Shown one piece after another: positions 9,992 through 18,531 of a stretch of 64,000 nt of DNA (position 1 is its first letter; every line of letters starts with the position of its first letter). Below the pieces are notes generated by a model, which was given only the letters and a program-made list of their open reading frames with translations, was not told the DNA's origin and ran no database searches. This DNA comes from G963665975 sp963665975. Its GTDB lineage: Bacteria; Bacteroidota; Rhodothermia; Rhodothermales; Bin80. Both the position numbers and the translations under genes were made by a program. The stretch covers positions 124,001 to 188,000 of the forward strand of contig OY762508.1 in the NCBI GenBank assembly GCA_963665975.1, given 5' to 3'.

Positions 9992-11032
9992 CTACTCAAT
10001 CACCTTCACCATGTTGGTGTGAATGTTGAGCCATTCCTGAGCCAAGTCGATGCCTCGCGCCCGGATATCGAACCCTTCCAGGCAGACATCAATCGTCAGC
10101 TGCGCATTGACCACCGGGTAGAGCAGGATTCCCTCGTGTCTCGGCCCCGACTTCACAGTCACCTCGCGATTTCGCAGGTAGGCCAAAAGCTGGTAGAGAT
10201 GGTTGGAGCGCAATTTCCCACCGACACGGCCACCTAATGCTTCTTGATAAAATTTGGTATCCAGAATAATCCGTCGCTTCGATCCTTCGAGAATGACGTC
10301 GGCCTCCATTTTAGGGATCATCAAGTGCTGATCCTCCCTCGTCCCATTGTCATCCCACTTGATCACGCGCCCACTATGATTCACCCGGTAATCGTGCTGC
10401 TCGCGGCGGTAGAATTCGATGACGAAGGACTCGAACAATTTCGCCAGCTTTTCTTCGGTGAAGTCATTGAACCTCGCTTCCCCAACCTTTTCGTCCACCA
10501 ATAATTGTTCGTGAACCAGTCGGCATACTGACAACAAGAAACGATAGATCCGGCGGTTGCGGTCAAGCTGCACCTGCTGGAACAATTGGCGGCTCAACCG
10601 CACCTCGCGTATGCCTTGGAGCTTCTCGTAGGCGTTGCGAATCTCTGTTCTCACATCTTTATGCAAATCCGGAAGTCTCTGAAGGGATCTGAGAGTAGAG
10701 CGGAGGATGCGGTTGTGTAGCACATCATGAGACAATTCCTCGAATTCGCAAGCCGCTTGGCCACGGGCCCGGAGCGCCCGCTTCACGGTTTTGCCCACCA
10801 TGAACTTCCCGCGGATGCCGGCGAGATCCTCGTGCACTTCTTGGTAGTCGCGGTTGATGCCTCTCCGGATCAGCCGGAACGTTCCCTTGGCTAATACTCT
10901 AGCCAAAAGGTCGTGTATACGCTTCAACCCTTCGATCTCCTCCACCCGAACAATATCTCGCTCCTCGACATGGCTCCAAGCGTAGCACAGGAGGTAGTAG
11001 ATGTTAGCAATGGGAATTTTCCTGTCTTTCAT
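9992..11032 (-). CDS. mcrC: McrC-like component of a McrBC restriction system
   Basis: A 346-residue protein is read from ATG 11032, chosen because it overlaps the stop of the upstream mcrB gene (ATGA). It starts IPIANIYYLLCYAW, characteristic of McrC. It carries a PD-(D/E)xK nuclease core in the C-terminal half: EADVILEG followed by RIILDTKFYQ, with the DTK motif. In McrBC systems, McrC supplies the nuclease activity and stimulates the McrB GTPase, cutting DNA with modified cytosines. The length is normal and the gene is intact. Together with the 727-residue McrB this forms a complete two-gene system and is the best-preserved element of the island. Confidence 0.92.
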   Translation of the reverse strand: MKDRKIPIANIYYLLCYAWSHVEERDIVRVEEIEGLKRIHDLLARVLAKGTFRLIRRGINRDYQEVHEDLAGIRGKFMVGKTVKRALRARGQAACEFEELSHDVLHNRILRSTLRSLQRLPDLHKDVRTEIRNAYEKLQGIREVRLSRQLFQQVQLDRNRRIYRFLLSVCRLVHEQLLVDEKVGEARFNDFTEEKLAKLFESFVIEFYRREQHDYRVNHSGRVIKWDDNGTREDQHLMIPKMEADVILEGSKRRIILDTKFYQEALGGRVGGKLRSNHLYQLLAYLRNREVTVKSGPRHEGILLYPVVNAQLTIDVCLEGFDIRARGIDLAQEWLNIHTNMVKVIE

Positions 11033-13212
11033 TGTCGCAGCTTCTTCACCCATTCATCCACAAGCCTCGGGCGGTCAAACCAGTACTCGCGCAGCAGCGG
11101 TTCGATTTGGGTGTCAATGACATTGCGGTACCACTGATCGTCGGCCGACTCATCGGGCACGAAGTAGCTGTGTCCGATCTGGAATCCCGACCCGAGATCC
11201 TTGTCGTTACTAATGGTCTCGTTGAGCGCCAACAGGTTCTGATCGATCCGGTCCACGATCTCGAGATCAACCTCTGCTTCGAGCAGGTAATCCCGAAACT
11301 TCGGGTTGCCATATGCGGGGCGGAGGGTTTCAAACACGAACCTGCGGCGCAGCGCGTAGTCGACAATGGCGAGAGACCGATCCGCAGTATTCATCATCCC
11401 CAGAATATGAACGTTCTCCGGTACACTGAAACGTTTGCCAGACTTACTGTAGGTTAACGAGATGGCGTGTTCGGGGCCGCGCTTGTCCGCCTCAATGAGC
11501 ATGAGCAGTTCTCCGAATATCCTAGACAGATTCCCCCGGTTGATTTCGTCGATGATAAAAACGAAAGGAGTGTCTGGCTGCTGCTCTGCACGTTTGCAGA
11601 ATTCGAAGAACACGCCGTTTCGCAAGGTGAAGCCGCCAGTCTCCGTGGGTCTCCATCCCTGAACGAAATCCTCGTAGGCATAGGACTGATGGAACTGCAC
11701 CAACTCAACCGGATCCAGATCCTTTCGCCTGATCAGACACCATGCGATCCGCTTGGCTATAAACGTCTTGCCTACTCCCGGCGCGCCCTGCAGGATCAGG
11801 TTTTTGCGAAGTGCGATCGAGTCGAGAATGCGCTGGAATTGCCTATCGGTGATGAATAGACCATCAAGTGCCTTGGTGATATCATACGGGTCCGGGGGCG
11901 ACGAATCATTCTCATTCTCGTCAATCAATCTGAAGATCTCCCGCACACCCTGCTTATAATCCGAGAACAGAGTCAATGTCTTGGTGGTGATCGAAAACGG
12001 CAGATTGATAGGTCGGTGGCAAGGTTGCCACTCGGCATTCCGAATGCTTCGATACTCCGGTCGGTGTGGATCATAGGCATACTCTCCTGTGACCGCTCCC
12101 CATCCGAGAATAACGTTGCGCCCTTTCTTCGCGATCAGGATGTCGCCACGCTTCATCTCATGCCCGAACTGCCACACGGCAAGTGAATGCATTAACGGGT
12201 TTGGCCCCGCGCCATTCTCAATCAATGCAGCATGAATGGATTCTCTTAAGTCGTATTCTTGGAAGTCTTCAAGGTCGTCCCACCCGATCGCAACGATTCC
12301 CCGCTCCTGAAATTCTGACCACAAACGCCCACCACTACCCGGAGCAATGGCCCACACGTTCTTTTCTCCGAAACGCTCACGGTACCATGTCTCGGCACCT
12401 TCCTCGCTTGGGGGGGCACCACCTGGTTTCCACATATCTTTGAACGGTGATTGGAAGAAATCAATTTCTTTACCGGGCTGCTCGGCTTCGAGTTGTTTTC
12501 GCAACGTCAACAATGCCCGATCCCTTTCCACGAGGCTCATGGTGCGGACATCCGGAACTTCGTCGAATCTGTCAGAAAAATTTTGGATGATACTCTCCTT
12601 GGTTTTTGATATGCAATTTTCAAACGAATCTGGAAACAGCAGGAACAGCGCAACATTACGGAATTGGCGCTGCCGACTGTCCTTCCGGCGATCTATCCAT
12701 TCTGCAAAACGCCAAGGCTCACTCAACAGCGATTTTCGATCTTGGAGAGAACGAGAATACCAGTCAAGCATCATGATGATTATGAAGCGATACTCACGCC
12801 ACGAATGTGTGAGATAGCCCCTGCCTGGATTGAGAATCCCCATGTCTAAAACGTCGCCTAATGTTGGGTGATCTGTGTGCAGGGTCTTTCCCGACCATCC
12901 CCAAACCGTCCTGATCCTGTCAAGCTTCGTAACTCGTTTCACGTTGGTCACGATCAGGTAGTAGACCCACGACATTTCTGCCCACAGACGCTTCGCCTCA
13001 GGAGGCGCGGGGCCGAGTTGGCGCCGCAGCTTTTCTTCAAATGGGTCGGTTCCTTCGTACAACTGTTCTACAAAGCAGGTATGGAGTTGCTCAAAACATC
13101 CCCGTGTCCACAGCCATTCTTCGGTGAACAGCGACCCACCATTAAGCAGGCATCGCTGCTTCCACTTTTCGGCAGCGTCCAGAATGGCCTTGGCGGATTT
13201 CAATCGAGCCAT
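11029..13212 (-). CDS. mcrB: McrB-like AAA+ GTPase with EVE-like N-terminal region
   Basis: This 727-residue protein has a C-terminal AAA+ motor of McrB type: Walker A GAPGVGKT at 476-483, Walker B FIIDEINRGNLSRIFGE at about 553-569, and MNTADRSLA near 606, the family's sensor region. Residues about 285-400 (WAIAPGSGGRLWSEF, IVAIGWDDLEDF, GDILIAKKGRNVILGWG) look like a PUA/EVE-type reader of modified bases. The first 270 residues are helical and unrecognised. McrB recognises modified DNA and translocates on it using GTP while McrC cuts. The N-terminal modules therefore probably set specificity and differ from the E. coli DUF3578 type. The ATG lies after a gap without other genes; mcrC overlaps the 3' end. 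Confidence 0.9.
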   Translation of the reverse strand: MARLKSAKAILDAAEKWKQRCLLNGGSLFTEEWLWTRGCFEQLHTCFVEQLYEGTDPFEEKLRRQLGPAPPEAKRLWAEMSWVYYLIVTNVKRVTKLDRIRTVWGWSGKTLHTDHPTLGDVLDMGILNPGRGYLTHSWREYRFIIIMMLDWYSRSLQDRKSLLSEPWRFAEWIDRRKDSRQRQFRNVALFLLFPDSFENCISKTKESIIQNFSDRFDEVPDVRTMSLVERDRALLTLRKQLEAEQPGKEIDFFQSPFKDMWKPGGAPPSEEGAETWYRERFGEKNVWAIAPGSGGRLWSEFQERGIVAIGWDDLEDFQEYDLRESIHAALIENGAGPNPLMHSLAVWQFGHEMKRGDILIAKKGRNVILGWGAVTGEYAYDPHRPEYRSIRNAEWQPCHRPINLPFSITTKTLTLFSDYKQGVREIFRLIDENENDSSPPDPYDITKALDGLFITDRQFQRILDSIALRKNLILQGAPGVGKTFIAKRIAWCLIRRKDLDPVELVQFHQSYAYEDFVQGWRPTETGGFTLRNGVFFEFCKRAEQQPDTPFVFIIDEINRGNLSRIFGELLMLIEADKRGPEHAISLTYSKSGKRFSVPENVHILGMMNTADRSLAIVDYALRRRFVFETLRPAYGNPKFRDYLLEAEVDLEIVDRIDQNLLALNETISNDKDLGSGFQIGHSYFVPDESADDQWYRNVIDTQIEPLLREYWFDRPRLVDEWVKKLRQ

Positions 13213-13715
13213 GAGTACCTCCGAGATAAATGGCAGCTGAAGAATGCCGTTTCGACTTGGCGCTTCAATTCCGATTGGGTACGGACAGGAATCCGAGATC
13301 CTGCAGAAGCAGAACTTCGATATTTATCATCCTTTTGAAGACTGGGATACGACGCAGTTACTTTCTTCACCATAGAGATTGGTCTTTTCTACTGAAGCAT
13401 GGAGCAGACCTCAACTTGCAGGGTTGTCAACTATCCATTGGAAGACGGCTGTTGATAGATTAAGGCGCTTGGATGGAAACTTATGAATCAATAGCTAGCC
13501 AAATGGGAGAACCCGAATATAGGCACTGAGGGGGCACACGGCGCCACCATTGCTCCACTATTAAGAAGAACTCCGCAAATGCCTCATTAACTTTCATGGG
13601 GATTCTTAGGAGGAACTCCCACTATAAATCAGAGTTTTCTTGGCCGCATCCAGTCAAACGATGACAGCCAAAGTGGTCGACTTCGACCGGAATAGGTGGG
13701 CAGATTCACCGTACT
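13213..13715. other. Non-coding gap between defence island and transporter operon
   Basis: Nothing with coding character was found in these 503 bases. They are A+T-richer than the transporter operon that follows and contain the divergent upstream regions of mcrB (minus) and the ABC operon (plus). No promoter element or terminator could be assigned with confidence. The change in base composition at about 13.65 kb is visible by eye and marks the boundary of the G+C-rich operon. Confidence 0.5.
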
Positions 13716-14837
13716 ATGCTCGGGGGTGTCTTGAGTAGCGGCAACAACACTGCCCACGTCGAATTCAGAGGTGTCAGCAAGAGCTACGACGGTCGCACCC
13801 TGGTCGTCGAGGATCTCGACCTGAGCATTCGCACCGGTGAATTCGTGACACTGCTGGGGCCCTCGGGATCGGGCAAGACTACCATCCTGATGATGCTCGC
13901 CGGGTTCCAGGCACCCACGGCGGGCGAGATCCTGCTCGACGGCCGCCCCATACACAACCTGCCGGCGCGCAAGCGCGGGATTGGGATGGTCTTCCAGAAC
14001 TACGCGCTCTTCCCGCACATGACGGTGGGCGCCAACCTTGCCTTTCCGCTTGAGGTGCGTGGGATGAGCAAGGAGGAGTGCAGCGCGCGAGTCGAACGGG
14101 TACTCCGCCTGGTCCGCCTCGAGGGCTTTGTTGACCGACGACCCGGTCAGCTCTCCGGTGGTCAGCAACAGCGGGTGGCGATCGCGCGAGCCTTAGTCTT
14201 CGAGCCCACCCTGGTGCTGATGGACGAGCCCCTGGGGGCGCTCGACCGGAGCCTGCGCGAAGAAATGCAGTACGAGATACGGCGTATCCACCGTACCCTG
14301 GCAGTGACCGTAGTCTACGTCACGCATGACCAGCAGGAGGCTATGGTCATGTCAGACCGGATCGCGCTGCTGAGGGATGGTGTCGTTGAGCAGATCGCGG
14401 TACCCGAAGGGCTGTACGAGGAGCCAGAGCGCGCCTTCGTCGCACGCTTTATCGGCGAGAGCAATCAACTCCACGGACGCATCACGGCAATGCTGGAAAG
14501 TGACAATGTGTGCGAGGTGGAAACGGGCGGCGAGATGGTCCGCGCGCTGAGAGTGGCGCAGTGCGGGGTGGGCGACAACGTCACCCTCTCGATCCGACCT
14601 GAGCGCGTCGCAATTAACCCCGAGGCGGGTCGCTACAAGAACGAAGTGAGGGCGACGGTGGAAGATTTGACGTTCCTGGGCAATCAGCTACGTGTACGCT
14701 TGGCCGCGTGCGGCAGAGAGGACTTCATCGCCACAATCCCTAATATCGTTGGGCATGGCGGGCTGCTTGAGGGCGACTCCGTGCGCATTGGGTGGACGGT
14801 CGTCGACTGCCGCGTCCTAAACTACGAGCATCCCTGA
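13716..14837 (+). CDS. potA: ABC transporter ATP-binding protein, polyamine type (PotA-like)
   Basis: This 373-residue protein starts at ATG 13716 and has all ABC ATPase motifs: Walker A GPSGSGKT at 48-55, Q-loop in FQNYALFP, signature LSGGQQQR, Walker B LVLMDEPLGALD and the H-loop in VTHDQQEA. A C-terminal TOBE-type domain follows (LSIRPERV region). This layout is that of the PotA/FbpC group powering uptake of polyamines and similar solutes. It is the first gene of a tight operon followed by a binding protein and two permeases. Codons are G+C-rich at third positions compared with neighbours. The substrate is inferred from family and operon. Confidence 0.88.
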   Translation: MLGGVLSSGNNTAHVEFRGVSKSYDGRTLVVEDLDLSIRTGEFVTLLGPSGSGKTTILMMLAGFQAPTAGEILLDGRPIHNLPARKRGIGMVFQNYALFPHMTVGANLAFPLEVRGMSKEECSARVERVLRLVRLEGFVDRRPGQLSGGQQQRVAIARALVFEPTLVLMDEPLGALDRSLREEMQYEIRRIHRTLAVTVVYVTHDQQEAMVMSDRIALLRDGVVEQIAVPEGLYEEPERAFVARFIGESNQLHGRITAMLESDNVCEVETGGEMVRALRVAQCGVGDNVTLSIRPERVAINPEAGRYKNEVRATVEDLTFLGNQLRVRLAACGREDFIATIPNIVGHGGLLEGDSVRIGWTVVDCRVLNYEHP

Positions 14838-14855
14838 TCAAGGCAGGATGAAACC

Positions 14856-15947
14856 ATGAGATATCGTGTTAAGTCCGTTTTTCTCGCTCTTCTGGTCGCC
14901 GTGTTCACTCACGGGTGCAGATCGGATGCACCCCGCTCGATCACGGCCGTGTCATGGGGAGGTTCATACGGACGTGCAGTCGACGAGGGCGCGAACATTC
15001 CGTTCACCGAGACCACCGGCATCGGCGTTGAAGTCGAAGACTACAACGGCGGCCTCGCCCAAATCCGCGCGCAGGTGGACATCGGCGACATCCACTGGGA
15101 TGTGGTAGACCTGGAGATCGCCGACGCCGTGCGGGGGTGCGACGAAGGACTATTGGAACCGATAGACATAAACTCGCTACCGCCCGGACCCGACGGGACA
15201 CCCGCCGCCGAGGATTTCGTGGCCGAGAGCCAGACCGAGTGCGGAGTAGGCAATCTCTACTGGTCGACCGTTTACGCCTACAACGAGGAGAATATCCCCG
15301 GCACCAAGCCCACCACGATGGCAGACTTCTTCGACCTGGAAGCCTTCCCCGGCCGCCGGGGGATGAGGCGCGCCCCGCAGGTGAACCTGGAGTTCGCGTT
15401 GATCGCCGACGGGGTGCCGCTCGAGCAGGTGTACGCAACGCTGAACACTCCCGAGGGACTCGACCGCGCCTTCGCCAAACTCGAAACGATCAAGGACGAA
15501 GTGATCTGGTGGGAAGCGGGTGCCCAACCGCCACAGATGTTGGCCGACGGGGAAGTGATAATGACCACCGCGTACAATGGCCGCATCTTCAATGCACAGG
15601 TGCTCGAGAACCAGCCGTTTGTGATCGTGTGGGACGGACAACTACTCGACGTGGGCCAGGTCGGGATCGTCGCAGGGACGCCCCGGCTCGAAGAGGCCTT
15701 GCAATACGTCGCCTTCTCAACCAGCGCCGAATCGTTGTCTCGGATCGCCCGCCGGATATCATACTCCCCCACTCGGAGGTCGGGTATGCCACTTGTGACC
15801 ACCCACGTGGTGGCGGGCCTGGACATGGAGCCACACATGCCGGCCAGCCCCGCCAACACAGCGCGAGCGCTGCGCTACGACTGGACCTGGTGGGTCGACC
15901 ACCAAGACGAAATGAACGAGCGGTTTAGCGCATGGCTGACTCGTTGA
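14856..15947 (+). CDS. potD: Substrate-binding lipoprotein of polyamine-type ABC transporter (PotD-like)
   Basis: This 363-residue protein has an N-terminal lipoprotein signal: a hydrophobic stretch FLALLVAVFTHG followed by Cys. Next comes ITAVSWGGSYGRAVDEG and WDVVDLEIADAVRGCDEGLLEPID, the pattern of type-2 periplasmic binding proteins of the PotD/PotF group. After export it should be anchored by lipid and pass substrate to the two permeases. It lies 18 bases after potA and overlaps the next permease by 16 bases, which indicates co-translation. The true ligand (putrescine, spermidine or another organic cation) cannot be read from sequence. Confidence 0.85.
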   Translation: MRYRVKSVFLALLVAVFTHGCRSDAPRSITAVSWGGSYGRAVDEGANIPFTETTGIGVEVEDYNGGLAQIRAQVDIGDIHWDVVDLEIADAVRGCDEGLLEPIDINSLPPGPDGTPAAEDFVAESQTECGVGNLYWSTVYAYNEENIPGTKPTTMADFFDLEAFPGRRGMRRAPQVNLEFALIADGVPLEQVYATLNTPEGLDRAFAKLETIKDEVIWWEAGAQPPQMLADGEVIMTTAYNGRIFNAQVLENQPFVIVWDGQLLDVGQVGIVAGTPRLEEALQYVAFSTSAESLSRIARRISYSPTRRSGMPLVTTHVVAGLDMEPHMPASPANTARALRYDWTWWVDHQDEMNERFSAWLTR

Positions 15948-17149
15948 CGATGTCTGTCGGTCCGGAACGCCGCGCGCGATTGCGTGCGCTTGGCCTCGTT
16001 GCCCCACTCCTGATCTTTATCGGGGTGACCTTTATTGCGCCTTTGGCGACGATGCTGATACGTAGCGTCCACGATCCGGTGGTGGCAAACGCGCTACCCG
16101 AAACGCTGGCGCTACTTGACACGTGGGACGGGGATGGACTTCCGGCGGAAGCCGTCTACGCTGCCGCTGCACAGGAAATCAACCGCGCGGCAACGGAACG
16201 CACTCTCGGCCAGGTGGCCAGCAGGATTAACCGGGCGAAGGGCGGGCTGCGCAGCGCGGTAACGCGCACCGCGAGAGAGTTGCGTGACATCGATCAGGGC
16301 CCCTGGCGTGAGTCCATGGTGGCTATCGACTCGATCTGGACCGATCCCGAAACTTGGTACGCAATCCAAGCGACGGGTGAACGCATTACTCCGCGCCACT
16401 ACCTGAATGCCGTAGATCTGCAGCGCCTGCCCGACGGTTCGGTGGCCGCACAACCCGAGGAGCGACGTATCTACGTGCGGCTGTTCTGGCGGACCCTTAT
16501 GGTTAGCGGCGTCATCACACTGCTATGCCTAGTGCTGGGCTACCCGATCGCGCACTTGATCGCCCGTTCTCCACCCCGCCGCGCGAATTTGCTACTGATC
16601 CTGGTGCTGGTCCCATTCTGGACCTCGCTTCTCGTGCGCACTACCGCATGGATCGTGCTGCTGCAGACACAAGGAGTACTCAACGATCTATTGGTCGTCG
16701 TCGGCTTGGTAAGCGACGACGGGCGGCTGGCCATGGTCTATAACATGACCGGGACCATTGTCGCCATGACCCATGTGCTGCTGCCGTTCATGGTCCTGCC
16801 GCTCTATTCGGTGATGCGAGGGATCCCCTCGACCCACATGAACGCAGCGGCCTCGCTTGGAGCCACGTCGCTGCAGGCATTCCTGCGCGTGTATTGGCCG
16901 CAGTCACTACCCGGTGTGGGCGCCGGGGCCCTCCTCGTCTTCATCCTGGCAATTGGCTACTACATCACCCCGGCGCTGGTAGGAGGCAGCGACGGGCAGC
17001 TAATCTCTAACATGATCGCGTACCACATGCAGACCTCGCTCAACTGGGGGCTGGCTGCGGCGCTGGGAGGGGTGCTGCTGGCGGGCGTGCTCGTCCTGTA
17101 CGCGGTGTACGATCGGCTCGTGGGCGTCGAGCGGATGGGATTGGCATGA
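15932..17149 (+). CDS. potB: ABC transporter permease, PotB-like, with enlarged periplasmic segment
   Basis: This 405-residue inner-membrane protein has a first membrane helix at about 22-45 (LVAPLLIFIGVTFIAPLATML), an unusual soluble insert to about residue 180, then five more hydrophobic helices. The EAA-type cytoplasmic loop that contacts the ATPase is visible as NAAASLGATSLQAFLRVYWPQSLPG. PotB-type permeases are normally about 280-310 residues, so the insert after helix 1 adds roughly 100 residues, rich in Arg and Glu. The gene overlaps both its upstream (16 bases) and downstream (4 bases, ATGA) partners. Confidence 0.88.
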   Translation: MADSLTMSVGPERRARLRALGLVAPLLIFIGVTFIAPLATMLIRSVHDPVVANALPETLALLDTWDGDGLPAEAVYAAAAQEINRAATERTLGQVASRINRAKGGLRSAVTRTARELRDIDQGPWRESMVAIDSIWTDPETWYAIQATGERITPRHYLNAVDLQRLPDGSVAAQPEERRIYVRLFWRTLMVSGVITLLCLVLGYPIAHLIARSPPRRANLLLILVLVPFWTSLLVRTTAWIVLLQTQGVLNDLLVVVGLVSDDGRLAMVYNMTGTIVAMTHVLLPFMVLPLYSVMRGIPSTHMNAAASLGATSLQAFLRVYWPQSLPGVGAGALLVFILAIGYYITPALVGGSDGQLISNMIAYHMQTSLNWGLAAALGGVLLAGVLVLYAVYDRLVGVERMGLA

Positions 17150-17967
17150 TGATTCGCGCAACACGACCAGGCCCGGGCCGACTCGTTTACCTGGCCTTCT
17201 GCACGCTCGTATTCGTATTTCTGGTGGCTCCCATCGTCGTGATTGTTCCCCTCAGTTTCAATGCCGAGCCGTACTTCACATTCACCGAGGGGATGCTACA
17301 CCTAGATCCGGACGCTTGGTCATTGAGGTGGTACCGCGAGATCGTAGAAAACGAGGTCTGGACGGGAAGCTTGGTGAATAGTCTTGTCATCGGTGCCAGC
17401 GCGACGGTACTGGCCACCTTCCTGGGCACTCTGGCGGCGCTGGGTCTTGCAAGCTCGGCCATGCCCGCGCGACGGGCAATCATGGGGGTGCTCATTTCGC
17501 CGATGGTGACACCCGTGATTATCGCTGCGGCCGGCATGTTCTTCTTCTACTCGGGGCTTGGGCTGGGGCAGACACATCTGGGCATCATCCTGGCTCACGC
17601 GACGCTGGGAGTGCCCTTCGTCGTCGTGACGGTCACGGCGACGCTGGCCGCCTACGATCGCAACCTCACCAATGCAGCCGCGAGCTTGGGCGCAGGTGCT
17701 TGGACCACTTTCCGGCGCGTGCAGTTTCCTCTGATCGCACCCGGAATGATCTCCGGCGCGCTCTTCGCCTTCGCCGTGTCGTTTGACGAGGTCGTCGTGG
17801 TGCTGTTCATGGGCGGCGTCGAGCAGCGGACGATCCCACGCCAGATGTGGTCGGGGATCCGAGAGCAAATTAGTCCGGCGATCCTAGCTGTTGCGACATT
17901 TTTGATCGCATTTGCGGTGTTACTGCTTCTGACGGTGGAATGGTTGAGGCGGCGGGGTGAAGGGTAG
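17146..17967 (+). CDS. potC: ABC transporter permease, PotC-like
   Basis: This 273-residue protein has about six membrane helices, starting with YLAFCTLVFVFLVAPIVVIVPLS. It has the conserved EAA loop NAAASLGAGAWTTFRRVQFPLIAPG, which docks to the ATP-binding subunit. Length and motifs fit PotC-group permeases. The ATG overlaps the potB stop (ATGA), so the two permeases are probably made in equal amounts as a heterodimer. It is the last gene of the operon; the following 560 bases hold no recognised gene and base composition falls back towards the flanking average. Confidence 0.88.
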   Translation: MMIRATRPGPGRLVYLAFCTLVFVFLVAPIVVIVPLSFNAEPYFTFTEGMLHLDPDAWSLRWYREIVENEVWTGSLVNSLVIGASATVLATFLGTLAALGLASSAMPARRAIMGVLISPMVTPVIIAAAGMFFFYSGLGLGQTHLGIILAHATLGVPFVVVTVTATLAAYDRNLTNAAASLGAGAWTTFRRVQFPLIAPGMISGALFAFAVSFDEVVVVLFMGGVEQRTIPRQMWSGIREQISPAILAVATFLIAFAVLLLLTVEWLRRRGEG

Positions 17968-18531
17968 ACCCGGAGCTTACCTAGGGGACGAGGGCCGGGC
18001 TCCTTTTAGATCCCCTGGTAGTCCCCGAGACCATTGCGCATATGGGGTAGCCTATCTCCTACTTGCAGCTTGGCGCAATGTCGTGAGCACGCTAAACCAA
18101 TTTCTGTTTACTACAGATTGGGCACTTAATCACAGAGTTGAATGAGGAAACCATTCTGCGCCCGTCCAGAGAAAATCTAGCTACTTAGGCTGCAAAAGTG
18201 CTGGCATCCTCATTAATTGAGGAATAGAGCTGAATCCATTGACCTTGTATGAGGACATGGGCCAGCCACAGCTTACTATCGAGGGCCTTGCACGGTATTC
18301 TGACGTCTCTAGTGCTGATTGGGTGAGGCCAGTTCTGCGCACGTGTCTGTGGCCTGACTCTTGCCCCAACCGCAGCTCCAGCCCCACAAGGCACATCCGT
18401 GTGTCCGAATGGGTCGATGGAAAGTCCTGCAAATTCTTCCTTGCAGCACGAAATACTTCCAATCGTGCAACAATATTTACTTGTATTGGTGCATCATCAA
18501 AAACTTGTATCCATCACGGACTCCTGCTTGG
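17968..18531. other. Non-coding gap after the transporter operon
   Basis: No frame on either strand in these 564 bases resembles a known protein. Short overlapping frames on the minus strand (18181-18462) have no start signal and look like chance. The composition is more A+T-rich than the operon upstream. It separates the transporter operon from the broken Fic gene. Confidence 0.45.

Noticed and set aside
15004..15928. Long overlapping frames on both strands within the transporter binding-protein gene
   Set aside because: These arise from high G+C content; the potD frame has the signal peptide, family motifs and operon spacing.
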